From IMG/VR virus record IMGVR_UViG_3300027847_000948, positions 1-20,409 of that record: 20,409 nt of DNA. The stretch is one strand, 5' to 3'. The position numbers were made by a program, and so were the translations under genes. Positions 1-8,200 of the stretch are shown here, in pieces (position 1 is the stretch's first letter; every line of letters begins with the position of its first letter). Source of the stretch: a virus. Below the pieces are notes generated by a model, which was not told where the DNA came from, did no database searches, and worked only from the letters and a program-made list of their open reading frames with translations.

Positions 1-3000
1 CTTCTGCCAAGTTCGACGGTTGATGACTCGGTGGTCGCCGACCATGTGGTTTCCCACTCTCCCCACACAGTCTGCGCCGGTATATTGGCATCAACCCACG
101 CTTGTGTCGGTCCACCCATGTCGATCACCTGTGCGGGTGCGGCGGTGGTTGACTTCCAAATATCCACGGAGGGTGACAATTCAATTTGCCCGGAGAAGAT
201 TCCGACATTGAAGGGGTTCACGGAGATTGCGTGGGTGGCTAAGTCTTGTTTGATGAATGTGCCCGTTGCGTTGTAACTGGGCACCGCCATATCTCCTATG
301 ATGGTCATCCTCGCGGTACCGGACGCGGCCGTATCAGGATAGAATCCAAAATTGGTCGACTCAAATGAGGGCCACAGCGTATGTTTTCTCGGGTCGATAG
401 CCGCGGCGAAATCGAGTTTCGCGACGTCGGCGACAGTTGTTCCGATGAAACTATCCACCAGAATACCATTTTTGAATCGTTCTAGATTGCTAGAATCCAG
501 AATCGATGCATCGCGTGCTTGCTGTTCCAGTTGTGACAGTGCGGTATAATACTCCAGATGCTTGACGCGCTGGTTAACCTTCGACACATCCTTCATGGTG
601 AACCGTTTATGTTCAAATGATTTCAACGTCGCATCATCCGGCTTGCCTGTATCATTCACCAGCGTATAGGCAGGAACATGAATCTCATAGAGCAGCAACG
701 CACCAGGCTCAACTGTGGGAGCATAGGGATTCGTAGCCGGCTGCCCTTCTTTCACATCAATTGTGCCGTCGGGGAAGAGCGCGACGCGGTCGACACGTGG
801 GAGGTAATAATCGTAACTCCCGGTCCAAATGCTATCAGACACAGGAATCAGATAGGGATCGCCGTTGATATCGGTATATGACGTATTCGCCGCGACGTCC
901 GATGACGCAAACACCATCAAGGTGTCCCCATTGGCATATTCTTTATTCGACAGTGTGGGGCGGAAATCTAACACATCACGCAGATTAACCGCGAGACTAA
1001 CCTTGGGGGACGTATACGTTGGAATGTCGTCATAGGTCATGCCCTTGGCAGTATTATCACCAGACAGATAGCTATCCACCGTAGCATAGCCACGCCCTTC
1101 GTGTTTGAACCAATCGAAGATAACTAGCAGACGACCACTGGGGCTGATGACGGTACTCGCACCCTTCTTCACAACCAGTCGACTGTATTCGTAGGTGTTG
1201 TCGCGCTGCCCATCATCGAGTGTAAAGTAATCGGTCACGTTCGTTGCGGAGGACATCTCGGTATTTGTGAAGACCCCATTCCCCGCGTGATAGAGGACCT
1301 TACGGATATTCGTCACGTCGGGTGTCTTCAGTGAGTAGGCAAATCCCGGTGTGCTATTCAGTGTATGGAATTCTACCTGCCCGTTCGACAACGCACCCGT
1401 GGTATTCGCACACGCACCGGCGGTATTTCCGACATAGTAGGTCTTCGTCCGTGCGGGATAGTGTGTGGCGAGAGATTTTCCAACCGCAATAAAAGAACGG
1501 GTTCCCGTCGCAGTCGCGCCGTGGTGATATTTGAAACTGAATATACCACTAGACACCGAGGGCGTCGATATACAACGCGAGTTGTTGGCAGTACTGGCTA
1601 CGTCCGCGAACGGAACCGTGCGGCCGCGGCCGAGCGTATCGTCAGTCGTATCGAAGATGGTGAAGTATTCCTCTGCGGTCTTTGCGGTGAGGGCGCCTGC
1701 AGGCAAACTGAATGCTCCGCCGCCGCTTGTGGTCGGAAAAACCACCGAGAGAGTAGCGGTGTTGCTACTGGAAAGCACACCATTATTCGCTGACGACTGC
1801 ACCCACGTCGAGAACGTCGCCGTCGTAATGTTCAGACTATTCGCTTTTATAAAAGACTCAGGAAGTGGATACAGTAATGAGTTTCTGTTGGGGTTGCTGA
1901 TTCTCACATTCCCGGTGGTTGTTCCACCCACACGGCCAACTGGCGCAACATCAGCTTGGAACGAAAAACCCGGCGCATACGGCGCGGTGACACCGGTAGC
2001 TGCCGTATTCGAAAGAGCAAACGCATCAATGTCGCGCGGCTGAAATAACAGACGGAATTGTGTATTCGCGTTCGGCGCAGAGGAAATTAATTCCTTCAGT
2101 GTGATAGTGGTAAAGGTGCTGTTAGCAATACTCGTGTTGACCGTAAATGTTCCCGATATTGGGGAATTCGCACCATACAACACAATACTCGCACCATTGA
2201 TGGCACTATCGATTGTTGCGGGCATTCCATACGCCGTCGTTGTCCGCTGTGCCGCACTGATGGTCAGTGTGGTAGTACTGGTACCGGCATCCGATGTGGC
2301 GCTGGTAACATTCCCTGTCGGCGCATTAAAGGACGCATCGTAGAAGAACAATTTATAGACCGCATTATTCGCATAGTTGACACCAAGGTCGCCGATGGCC
2401 AACTGCGAGGGTGTGGAATAATGCTCGATGTTTCGTACTTTAACTGTTCCGATCTTCGAGAGATTGTATGCCGCCGTACTGGTTGAAACAATATTGGAGA
2501 CAGGTACGCAATGGATGTCGACACTTGTCGTGTTCGCAAAGTAATTGGCGACGTTCTGTCCAGCAGCTACACGGGACACCAACGCATAGTTGCCCACCGC
2601 GGCAGCAAGAACTCGGCCGGTAACTGATTCTGTGGTGCGCCCCTTCTTAATTGTCTTTCGAATCGGTTTGACGACTTCCACTTCCGACCCGCGCACATAC
2701 GCTTTTCCCTGCCCGACGGACAGAACGAAGGTGTCGGTTTCCGCAGAATTTGTCGAGTTCGCGGTTGACGCGCCCTCTATCACCGGCGCAAACGTACTGA
2801 CGATGTAATCACCTGATTCATCATAGGTGCGGCGCGCCAATATCTTATTTAATTCTCTCTGCGTGATATATTTTATTGCGGAGCTGCCGGTGACTTGCAT
2901 CACACCGTCGATCACCTGCCCTAACTCAATGAATCCTGCGGTCGACCCGGTCGATATAAGATGTTTGTCAAGTGTGAGACGAATGCGAAGCCGGTGCGCA

Positions 3001-3770
3001 CCTGGCGCGTCCTGATTGGCGTTGTCGAGAATCGTTGCGTCGTCATCCTCGTTGACGAAGTCTTCATCAACCGTAAAACCGACGCGATACGATGGTGTGT
3101 TTGAGAGAGCATTGAGTACGATGGTCTGTGGGCGAATACGCACAAACACCCCTGAAACAAAACAGACACCCTCATCGATACTTAACGTCGATGCGGCACT
3201 AAACACCTCATCGCCCGCACCCGTCGAGGTCGCAAACGTCGCAGTGTAGTCGGGGATATCTCGATCCTGAAGGATTCCACCGTCGCTGAATGTGTTGGCC
3301 GTAGAATAGTTGAAGATGAGATAACTGTTACTGGTCGCCGGGACATCTGTTGTGCCTACTACGTTATCATCCGCAGACATGTACTGCGTAATATGCGCTT
3401 TGATCGTCGTGTTGGCAGACGTATCATAAACATACTTGCCAAGATTCGTGTCGCGGTCGAAGAAGTTAGTCAGCGTCGTAGTCGACAACACATGCCCGCT
3501 GTTTGCCCGAACATCGAGCGACATTTGCCCACCAACTACACGATCACCATCACGGAACTGCGTCGTACCCAGCCGCTCCAGTTGTTTCTGTAAGATGGTC
3601 TGGAGTTGCGTCAGTTCACGCGACTGCACCCCATACTTCGGGCGAAACAGCACGCGGTGGAAATCTTTGTCGGTGCCACGCAATTCCCCCGTCGTAGTAT
3701 TGGCGACTTCAAAGTAGTCGTCATAATACTCAGTGTTGAGCCTGTCGGTAGTTTTTTTACTCAGCGACAT
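1..3770 (-). CDS. DUF4815-family virion structural protein (3' end outside window)
   Basis: Open for 1,256 codons from ATG at 3770 with no stop before base 1, so the C-terminus is missing. I checked the frame by translating several separated stretches. The N-terminus (residues about 15-65) reads DDYFEVANTTTGELRG, then HRVLFRPKYGVQSRELTQL and FRDGDRVVGG, the pattern I know from DUF4815 proteins of T4-like phages. Near the window edge (from about residue 1175) it has NPFNVGIFSGQIELSP followed by WGEWETTW, also typical of that family. The middle is Thr/Ser/Asn-rich and beta-like. DUF4815 proteins are virion structural proteins; a position at the baseplate periphery or in a fibre is inferred from its place right after gp8, not shown. 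The start is supported by AAGGA six bases upstream and a late-type promoter 31 bases upstream. No transmembrane segment or signal peptide was noticed. Confidence 0.88.
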   Translation of the reverse strand, partial: MSLSKKTTDRLNTEYYDDYFEVANTTTGELRGTDKDFHRVLFRPKYGVQSRELTQLQTILQKQLERLGTTQFRDGDRVVGGQMSLDVRANSGHVLSTTTLTNFFDRDTNLGKYVYDTSANTTIKAHITQYMSADDNVVGTTDVPATSNSYLIFNYSTANTFSDGGILQDRDIPDYTATFATSTGAGDEVFSAASTLSIDEGVCFVSGVFVRIRPQTIVLNALSNTPSYRVGFTVDEDFVNEDDDATILDNANQDAPGAHRLRIRLTLDKHLISTGSTAGFIELGQVIDGVMQVTGSSAIKYITQRELNKILARRTYDESGDYIVSTFAPVIEGASTANSTNSAETDTFVLSVGQGKAYVRGSEVEVVKPIRKTIKKGRTTESVTGRVLAAAVGNYALVSRVAAGQNVANYFANTTSVDIHCVPVSNIVSTSTAAYNLSKIGTVKVRNIEHYSTPSQLAIGDLGVNYANNAVYKLFFYDASFNAPTGNVTSATSDAGTSTTTLTISAAQRTTTAYGMPATIDSAINGASIVLYGANSPISGTFTVNTSIANSTFTTITLKELISSAPNANTQFRLLFQPRDIDAFALSNTAATGVTAPYAPGFSFQADVAPVGRVGGTTTGNVRISNPNRNSLLYPLPESFIKANSLNITTATFSTWVQSSANNGVLSSSNTATLSVVFPTTSGGGAFSLPAGALTAKTAEEYFTIFDTTDDTLGRGRTVPFADVASTANNSRCISTPSVSSGIFSFKYHHGATATGTRSFIAVGKSLATHYPARTKTYYVGNTAGACANTTGALSNGQVEFHTLNSTPGFAYSLKTPDVTNIRKVLYHAGNGVFTNTEMSSATNVTDYFTLDDGQRDNTYEYSRLVVKKGASTVISPSGRLLVIFDWFKHEGRGYATVDSYLSGDNTAKGMTYDDIPTYTSPKVSLAVNLRDVLDFRPTLSNKEYANGDTLMVFASSDVAANTSYTDINGDPYLIPVSDSIWTGSYDYYLPRVDRVALFPDGTIDVKEGQPATNPYAPTVEPGALLLYEIHVPAYTLVNDTGKPDDATLKSFEHKRFTMKDVSKVNQRVKHLEYYTALSQLEQQARDASILDSSNLERFKNGILVDSFIGTTVADVAKLDFAAAIDPRKHTLWPSFESTNFGFYPDTAASGTARMTIIGDMAVPSYNATGTFIKQDLATHAISVNPFNVGIFSGQIELSPSVDIWKSTTAAPAQVIDMGGPTQAWVDANIPAQTVWGEWETTWSATTESSTVELGR

Positions 3771-3776
3771 TTATTG

Positions 3777-3781
3777 TCCTT
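3777..3781 (-). promoter_or_regulatory. Shine-Dalgarno of the DUF4815 gene
   Basis: On the minus strand the bases before the ATG at 3770 read AAGGACAATAA, giving AAGGA with six-base spacing. This is one of the clearest ribosome-binding sites in the window and fixes the start of the DUF4815 gene. Confidence 0.7.
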
Positions 3782-3801
3782 GTCAGAGTGAGGCATAATC
3801 C

Positions 3802-3809
3802 TATTTATC
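3802..3809 (-). promoter_or_regulatory. T4-like late promoter, GATAAATA
   Basis: The minus strand reads GATAAATA, matching seven of eight bases of the T4 late consensus TATAAATA and fitting the NATAAATA form used in related phages. It lies in the widest gap between genes (58 bases) and ends 31 bases before the DUF4815 ATG, leaving room for a start site and an untranslated leader. It would give the DUF4815 gene and anything downstream a late transcript independent of the upstream baseplate operon. The call rests on motif and position only. Confidence 0.6.
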
Positions 3810-3822
3810 CATCTCGCCTGAA

Positions 3823-3838
3823 CGGGTTCTAGAACCCG
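3823..3838. repeat. 16-bp perfect palindrome over the gp8 stop codon
   Basis: CGGGTTCTAGAACCCG is a perfect inverted repeat whose centre contains the TAG stop of the gp8-like gene. In RNA it could form a six-pair stem with a CUAG loop. No run of U follows on the minus strand, so it is not a standard intrinsic terminator. It could protect the 3' end of the upstream message, weaken read-through ahead of the late promoter, or be a protein-binding site. The structure is seen in the sequence; its function is not known. Confidence 0.5.
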
Positions 3839-5286
3839 AAGACGAGCCGAACTTTTTCAATCTGTGCATCGGAACGTGTTACCGGCACTCGCTGGTCGAT
3901 ATAGAGAATATTGCCAGAGAATATCTTCAGTTCTGGCACCCGTACCGTGCCGACGACCGCGGACACCGACGATGATGTTATGGTATCAGTATTCGCAAAA
4001 GCGACGAACCCGTTGGCGGTGCGGCCGCCATCATGAACATTTGTGATACGCGCCACATTATTATTATCGGCGTTCTGAATCACATCAACGACAGTTCCCG
4101 TCACTGTGTATGTAGTATTGGTCACCGTGACAACATCGTCAGGCTCGAATACCGCTGTATTAGAGGTGAGTACACAATCGTATGTTTGCTGATAGAAGAT
4201 GCCATTTGCCACAGCACCGCTGGCCAATAGTGGATCGCGCAGTAGTATAACTCGACGATAATTGTTTGCCACTGTCATACTGCTATTACTGTGCGGCTCC
4301 GCGTAGGCTAACTCCGTGGTCAGCATTACTGAGACACAACCCAGTTCTTTCACCGCATCATGCCCGTGATTGGGATACGGAGGAATCAGCGCCCGCACGG
4401 ACGCGGTATTGGAACTGCCGGCTTGTGTCACTGTTACCGCGTCGGTTGTCGTATAGCTCGACCCTCCCGCATAGAACGAGACGTTCGCTACCGCATTGGC
4501 AGAAAACGTGATGCCGATGCTGTCCACGGCACCATTGATGCTGGCGCCTGTTCCATCTCCTAGCAGTGTGGCTGCCACCGCTGTGGCTGGATTATACGCC
4601 GAACCACCATCCGTCACCACCAGAGGCACTACGGTGGAGAGCTTTCCCGCATAGGTTGTTGCGTCTGCGCTGACGGTTGTATTCGTCGTGACCGGCATCC
4701 ACGTTGATGTTAGAGACGTGTCATCGGCCGAAATCGTATACATGTATTTCCAGACATAGCCGTCTGAAGTCAATACGGGTGTAACTGTGCTACCCGTTGT
4801 ACTCGGTGCGACAGTACTATTTGCTCCAGCGAGATGCGTAGCATCGGCGTTATTCCACAAACACTTATACACCTTGTAGGGCGTTTCCTGCGTATCGAGA
4901 ACATAAAACGTGTTGCTCATCAATGTCGCATCCGTGTCGTCATACTGTGTGTAGGCAGTGTTTTCGGCCCAATCGTATCTTGTGATTACCAACGCACTAT
5001 TGTTCGCGGTGATATGCTTGGCACCCAAGAGGTCACGCCACGCCTCAAAATCCAGACTCTGTGTGTCCTGTGTTGGTGCCGGGGGCGCTACATCGCTCGT
5101 CCACGATTGCGGTCGGCCGACACCCAGATAGAACTCGGAAGTCGTGGCCGCACCAGCAGACATCAGCGCCGTATTAGTGCTAGTGATATCAGTTTTGACA
5201 GTCGCGTCGGCGCCACTCAGTAACAGCGTTGTCCGAAACTGTTGTGCGAGAAAGGTGCGATATTTGTTTGTGTTGATACTGGACAT
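3829..5286 (-). CDS. gp8: Baseplate wedge protein, T4 gp8-like
   Basis: 485 residues; T4 gp8 has 334. The N-terminus (KYRTFLAQQFRTTLL) and the segments YLGVGRPQSW (about 53-62), VITRYDW (100-106), YKVYKCLW (137-144) and DGYVWKYMYTI (175-185) follow the order of T4 gp8. The C-terminus ILYIDQRVPVTRSDAQIEKV...VFGF matches the end of T4 gp8 (MIYMENRPP...INILFTF). GHDAVKELG (308-316) is a motif I associate with gp8 of aquatic T4-like phages. The extra length comes from beta-rich inserts at about 215-300, with GGSAYNPA and GGSSYTTT repeats, and about 365-450. gp8 is a wedge component that binds gp7 and gp10 in T4. The start lies 8 bases after the gp7-like stop without a clear Shine-Dalgarno, so it may depend on translation of the gene before it. 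Confidence 0.88.
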   Translation of the reverse strand: MSSINTNKYRTFLAQQFRTTLLLSGADATVKTDITSTNTALMSAGAATTSEFYLGVGRPQSWTSDVAPPAPTQDTQSLDFEAWRDLLGAKHITANNSALVITRYDWAENTAYTQYDDTDATLMSNTFYVLDTQETPYKVYKCLWNNADATHLAGANSTVAPSTTGSTVTPVLTSDGYVWKYMYTISADDTSLTSTWMPVTTNTTVSADATTYAGKLSTVVPLVVTDGGSAYNPATAVAATLLGDGTGASINGAVDSIGITFSANAVANVSFYAGGSSYTTTDAVTVTQAGSSNTASVRALIPPYPNHGHDAVKELGCVSVMLTTELAYAEPHSNSSMTVANNYRRVILLRDPLLASGAVANGIFYQQTYDCVLTSNTAVFEPDDVVTVTNTTYTVTGTVVDVIQNADNNNVARITNVHDGGRTANGFVAFANTDTITSSSVSAVVGTVRVPELKIFSGNILYIDQRVPVTRSDAQIEKVRLVFGF

Positions 5287-5294
5287 CGTTATAT

Positions 5295-8200
5295 TTAGGA
5301 TGACGGGCTAGCTGATGCCGACGGGCTCGTCGATGCGGACGGGCTAGTCGACGCAGACGGACTAACAGACGATGACGGGCTACGTGATGCTGACGATGAC
5401 GGGCTATATGACGCGGACGGGCTACGTGATGCTGATGGGCTACGTGATGCTGACGGGCTGATAGATGATGACGGACTAATCGACAGCGACACTGACGCCG
5501 ATGGGCTTCGTGATGCTGATGGGCTACGTGATGCTGACGGGCTATATGACGATGACGGGCTGAAAGATGATGACGCTGACGGGCTAATCGATGTCGACGC
5601 TGACGGGCTACGCGACAGTGACACAGAGGTCGACGGACTGAGCGATGCTGACGGACTGATTGACGCAGACGGGCTGAAAGATGATGACGCCGACGGGCTA
5701 CGTGATGCTGACGGGCTAATAGATGCTGACGGGCTTCGTGACGCTGATGGGCTAATCGACGCGGATGTGCTGAGAGACGATGACGGGCTAATCGACGATG
5801 ACGGGCTGATGGATACTGATACAGAACTCGATGGGCTAAGCGACGACGACGCAGAACTTGACGGGCTAATCGACGGCGACACTGACGCCGAAGGGCTAAT
5901 GGATGCCGACGGACTGCGCGATGCTGACGGGCTAATGGATGCCGACGGACTGAGCGACAGCGACGCAGAACTCGATGGGCTACGTGATGCTGACGGGCTA
6001 TACGATGCGCTCGGGCTAATAGACGCTGACGGGCTACGTGACGATGACGGGCTACGTGACAGCGACACTGATGCCGACGGGCTACGTGATGCTGACGGGC
6101 TAATGGATGCTGACGGGCTACGCGACAGCGACGCAGAACTCGATGGGCTAATGGATGCCGACGGGCTAAGTGACGTTGACGGACTGAGTGACGGAGATGG
6201 ACTGATTGACGATGATGGGCTAAGTGTTCCTGACGCCGACTCAGAACTCGACGGACTGATTGATGCTGACGGGCTAATGGATGCTGACGGACTAAGTGAC
6301 GTTGACGGGCTTCGCGACACTGACGTAGAACTTGACGGACTGAGCGATGCTGATATAGACGTTGACGGGCTATATGACGATGACGGGCTAATGGATGTCG
6401 ACGCACTCGGACTAATGGATGCCGACGGACTGATTGATGTCGAGGCCGACGGACTGAGAGATGCTGATACAGATGTCGACGGGCTACGCGACGCTGACGG
6501 GCTGCGTGACACTGACGCAGAACTCGACGGACTGAGCGACGTAGATGGGCTACGCGATGCCGATGGGCTGATCGACGGTGATGTAGATGCCGACGGGCTA
6601 ATCGACGTTGACGGGCTAATCGACGCTGACACAGACGCCGATGGGCTGATCGATGACGACACAGACGCCGATGGGCTGATTGACGCTGACGGGCTTCGTG
6701 ACGCACTCGGGCTGATCGACGGCGACACAGATGTCGACGGGCTGATCGACGTACTCGGACTGAGCGATGCCGAGAAAGATGCCGACGGACTGATAGAGGT
6801 TGACGGGCTGATGGACGGTGAGATAGACGTCGACGGACTAATCGACGCTGACGCAGAACTTGACGGGCTGAGTGACCACGACGGGCTGAGCGACGTAGAC
6901 GGGCTAATCGACGCTGACGGACTGATTGACGGTGACACAGATGTCGACGGGCTGAGCGACGCTGACGGGCTAATCGATGCTGACGGGCTGAATGACGCTG
7001 ATGCTGACGGGCTAATCGATATCGACGCTGACGGGCTAATCGACGCTGACGGGCTGATGGATACTGACGCCGACGGGCTATACGATGATGACGGGCTAAT
7101 CGATGCTGACAGAGAACCCGACGGGCTAATCGATGGCGACACAGACGTCGACGGGCTAATAGACGCTGACGGACTAATCGATGCTGACGGGCTTCGTGAC
7201 ACTGATGCAGAACTCGACGGACTGAGCGACGCACTCGGGCTAATAGACGCAGACGGAGAAAGTGAAGCTGAAGATGATGGTGAAATTGAGAGAGACGTAG
7301 ACGCCGACGGGCTATGCGACAGTGATACGGATGCTGACGGGCTGATGGATGCTGACGGACTGATTGAAGCACTCGGACTGAGTGACGTTGACGGGCTTCG
7401 CGACAGCGACGCAGAGGTCGATGGACTGAGCGATGCTGACGGGCTACGTGATGCCGACGGACTGATGGATGCCGATACGGATACCGACACAGAGGCTGAC
7501 GGGCTGAGTGACGCTGACGCAGAACCCGATGGGCTAATCGACGCTGACGGGCTAATCGACGCTGACGGGCTAATGGATGCCGACGGGCTAATCGACGTTG
7601 ACGGACTGATTGACGACGACACAGAACTCGATGGGCTATATGACGCGGACGGACTACGCGATGCTGACGGGCTGATCGATGTTGACGGGCTGACCGACAT
7701 CGACGGACTGAGTGACGCTGACACAGAACCCGATGGGCTATATGACGCCGACGGCGACACCGAACGCGACCTGGACGCAGACGGCGACGATGACGGGCTG
7801 AGTGACGCTGACGCAGACGCCGACGGACTGATAGATGCTGATGGGCTAATCGACGCTGATGGGCTAATGGATACTGACGCCGATGGGCTGATCGATGTTG
7901 ACGGGCTGAGCGACGTAGACGGGCTAATCGACGCTGACGGACTGATTGACGTTGACGGGCTGATGGATGCTGACGCCGATGGGCTGATCGACGCTGACGG
8001 GCTGAGCGACGTAGACGGGCTAATCGACGCTGACGGGCTAATCGACAGTGACACTGACGCCGACGGGCTAAGTGATGCTGACGGGCTAATGGATGCTGAC
8101 GGGCTACGCGACAGCGACGCAGAACTCGACGGGCTACGTGACGCTGACGGGCTAATCGACCATGACGAAGATTCCGACGGACTGATCGATGCTGACGGGC

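Noticed and set aside
3823-3838. Intrinsic terminator after gp8.
   Set aside because: The palindrome has a short six-pair stem and is followed by GTTCAGGCGAG rather than a U tract, so it is listed as a palindrome only.
5189-7372. Minus-strand 727-codon frame rich in Arg, His and Leu.
   Set aside because: It is an alternative frame of the same 18-bp repeat, starts in mid-repeat and overlaps the start of gp8. Its composition comes only from the repeat.
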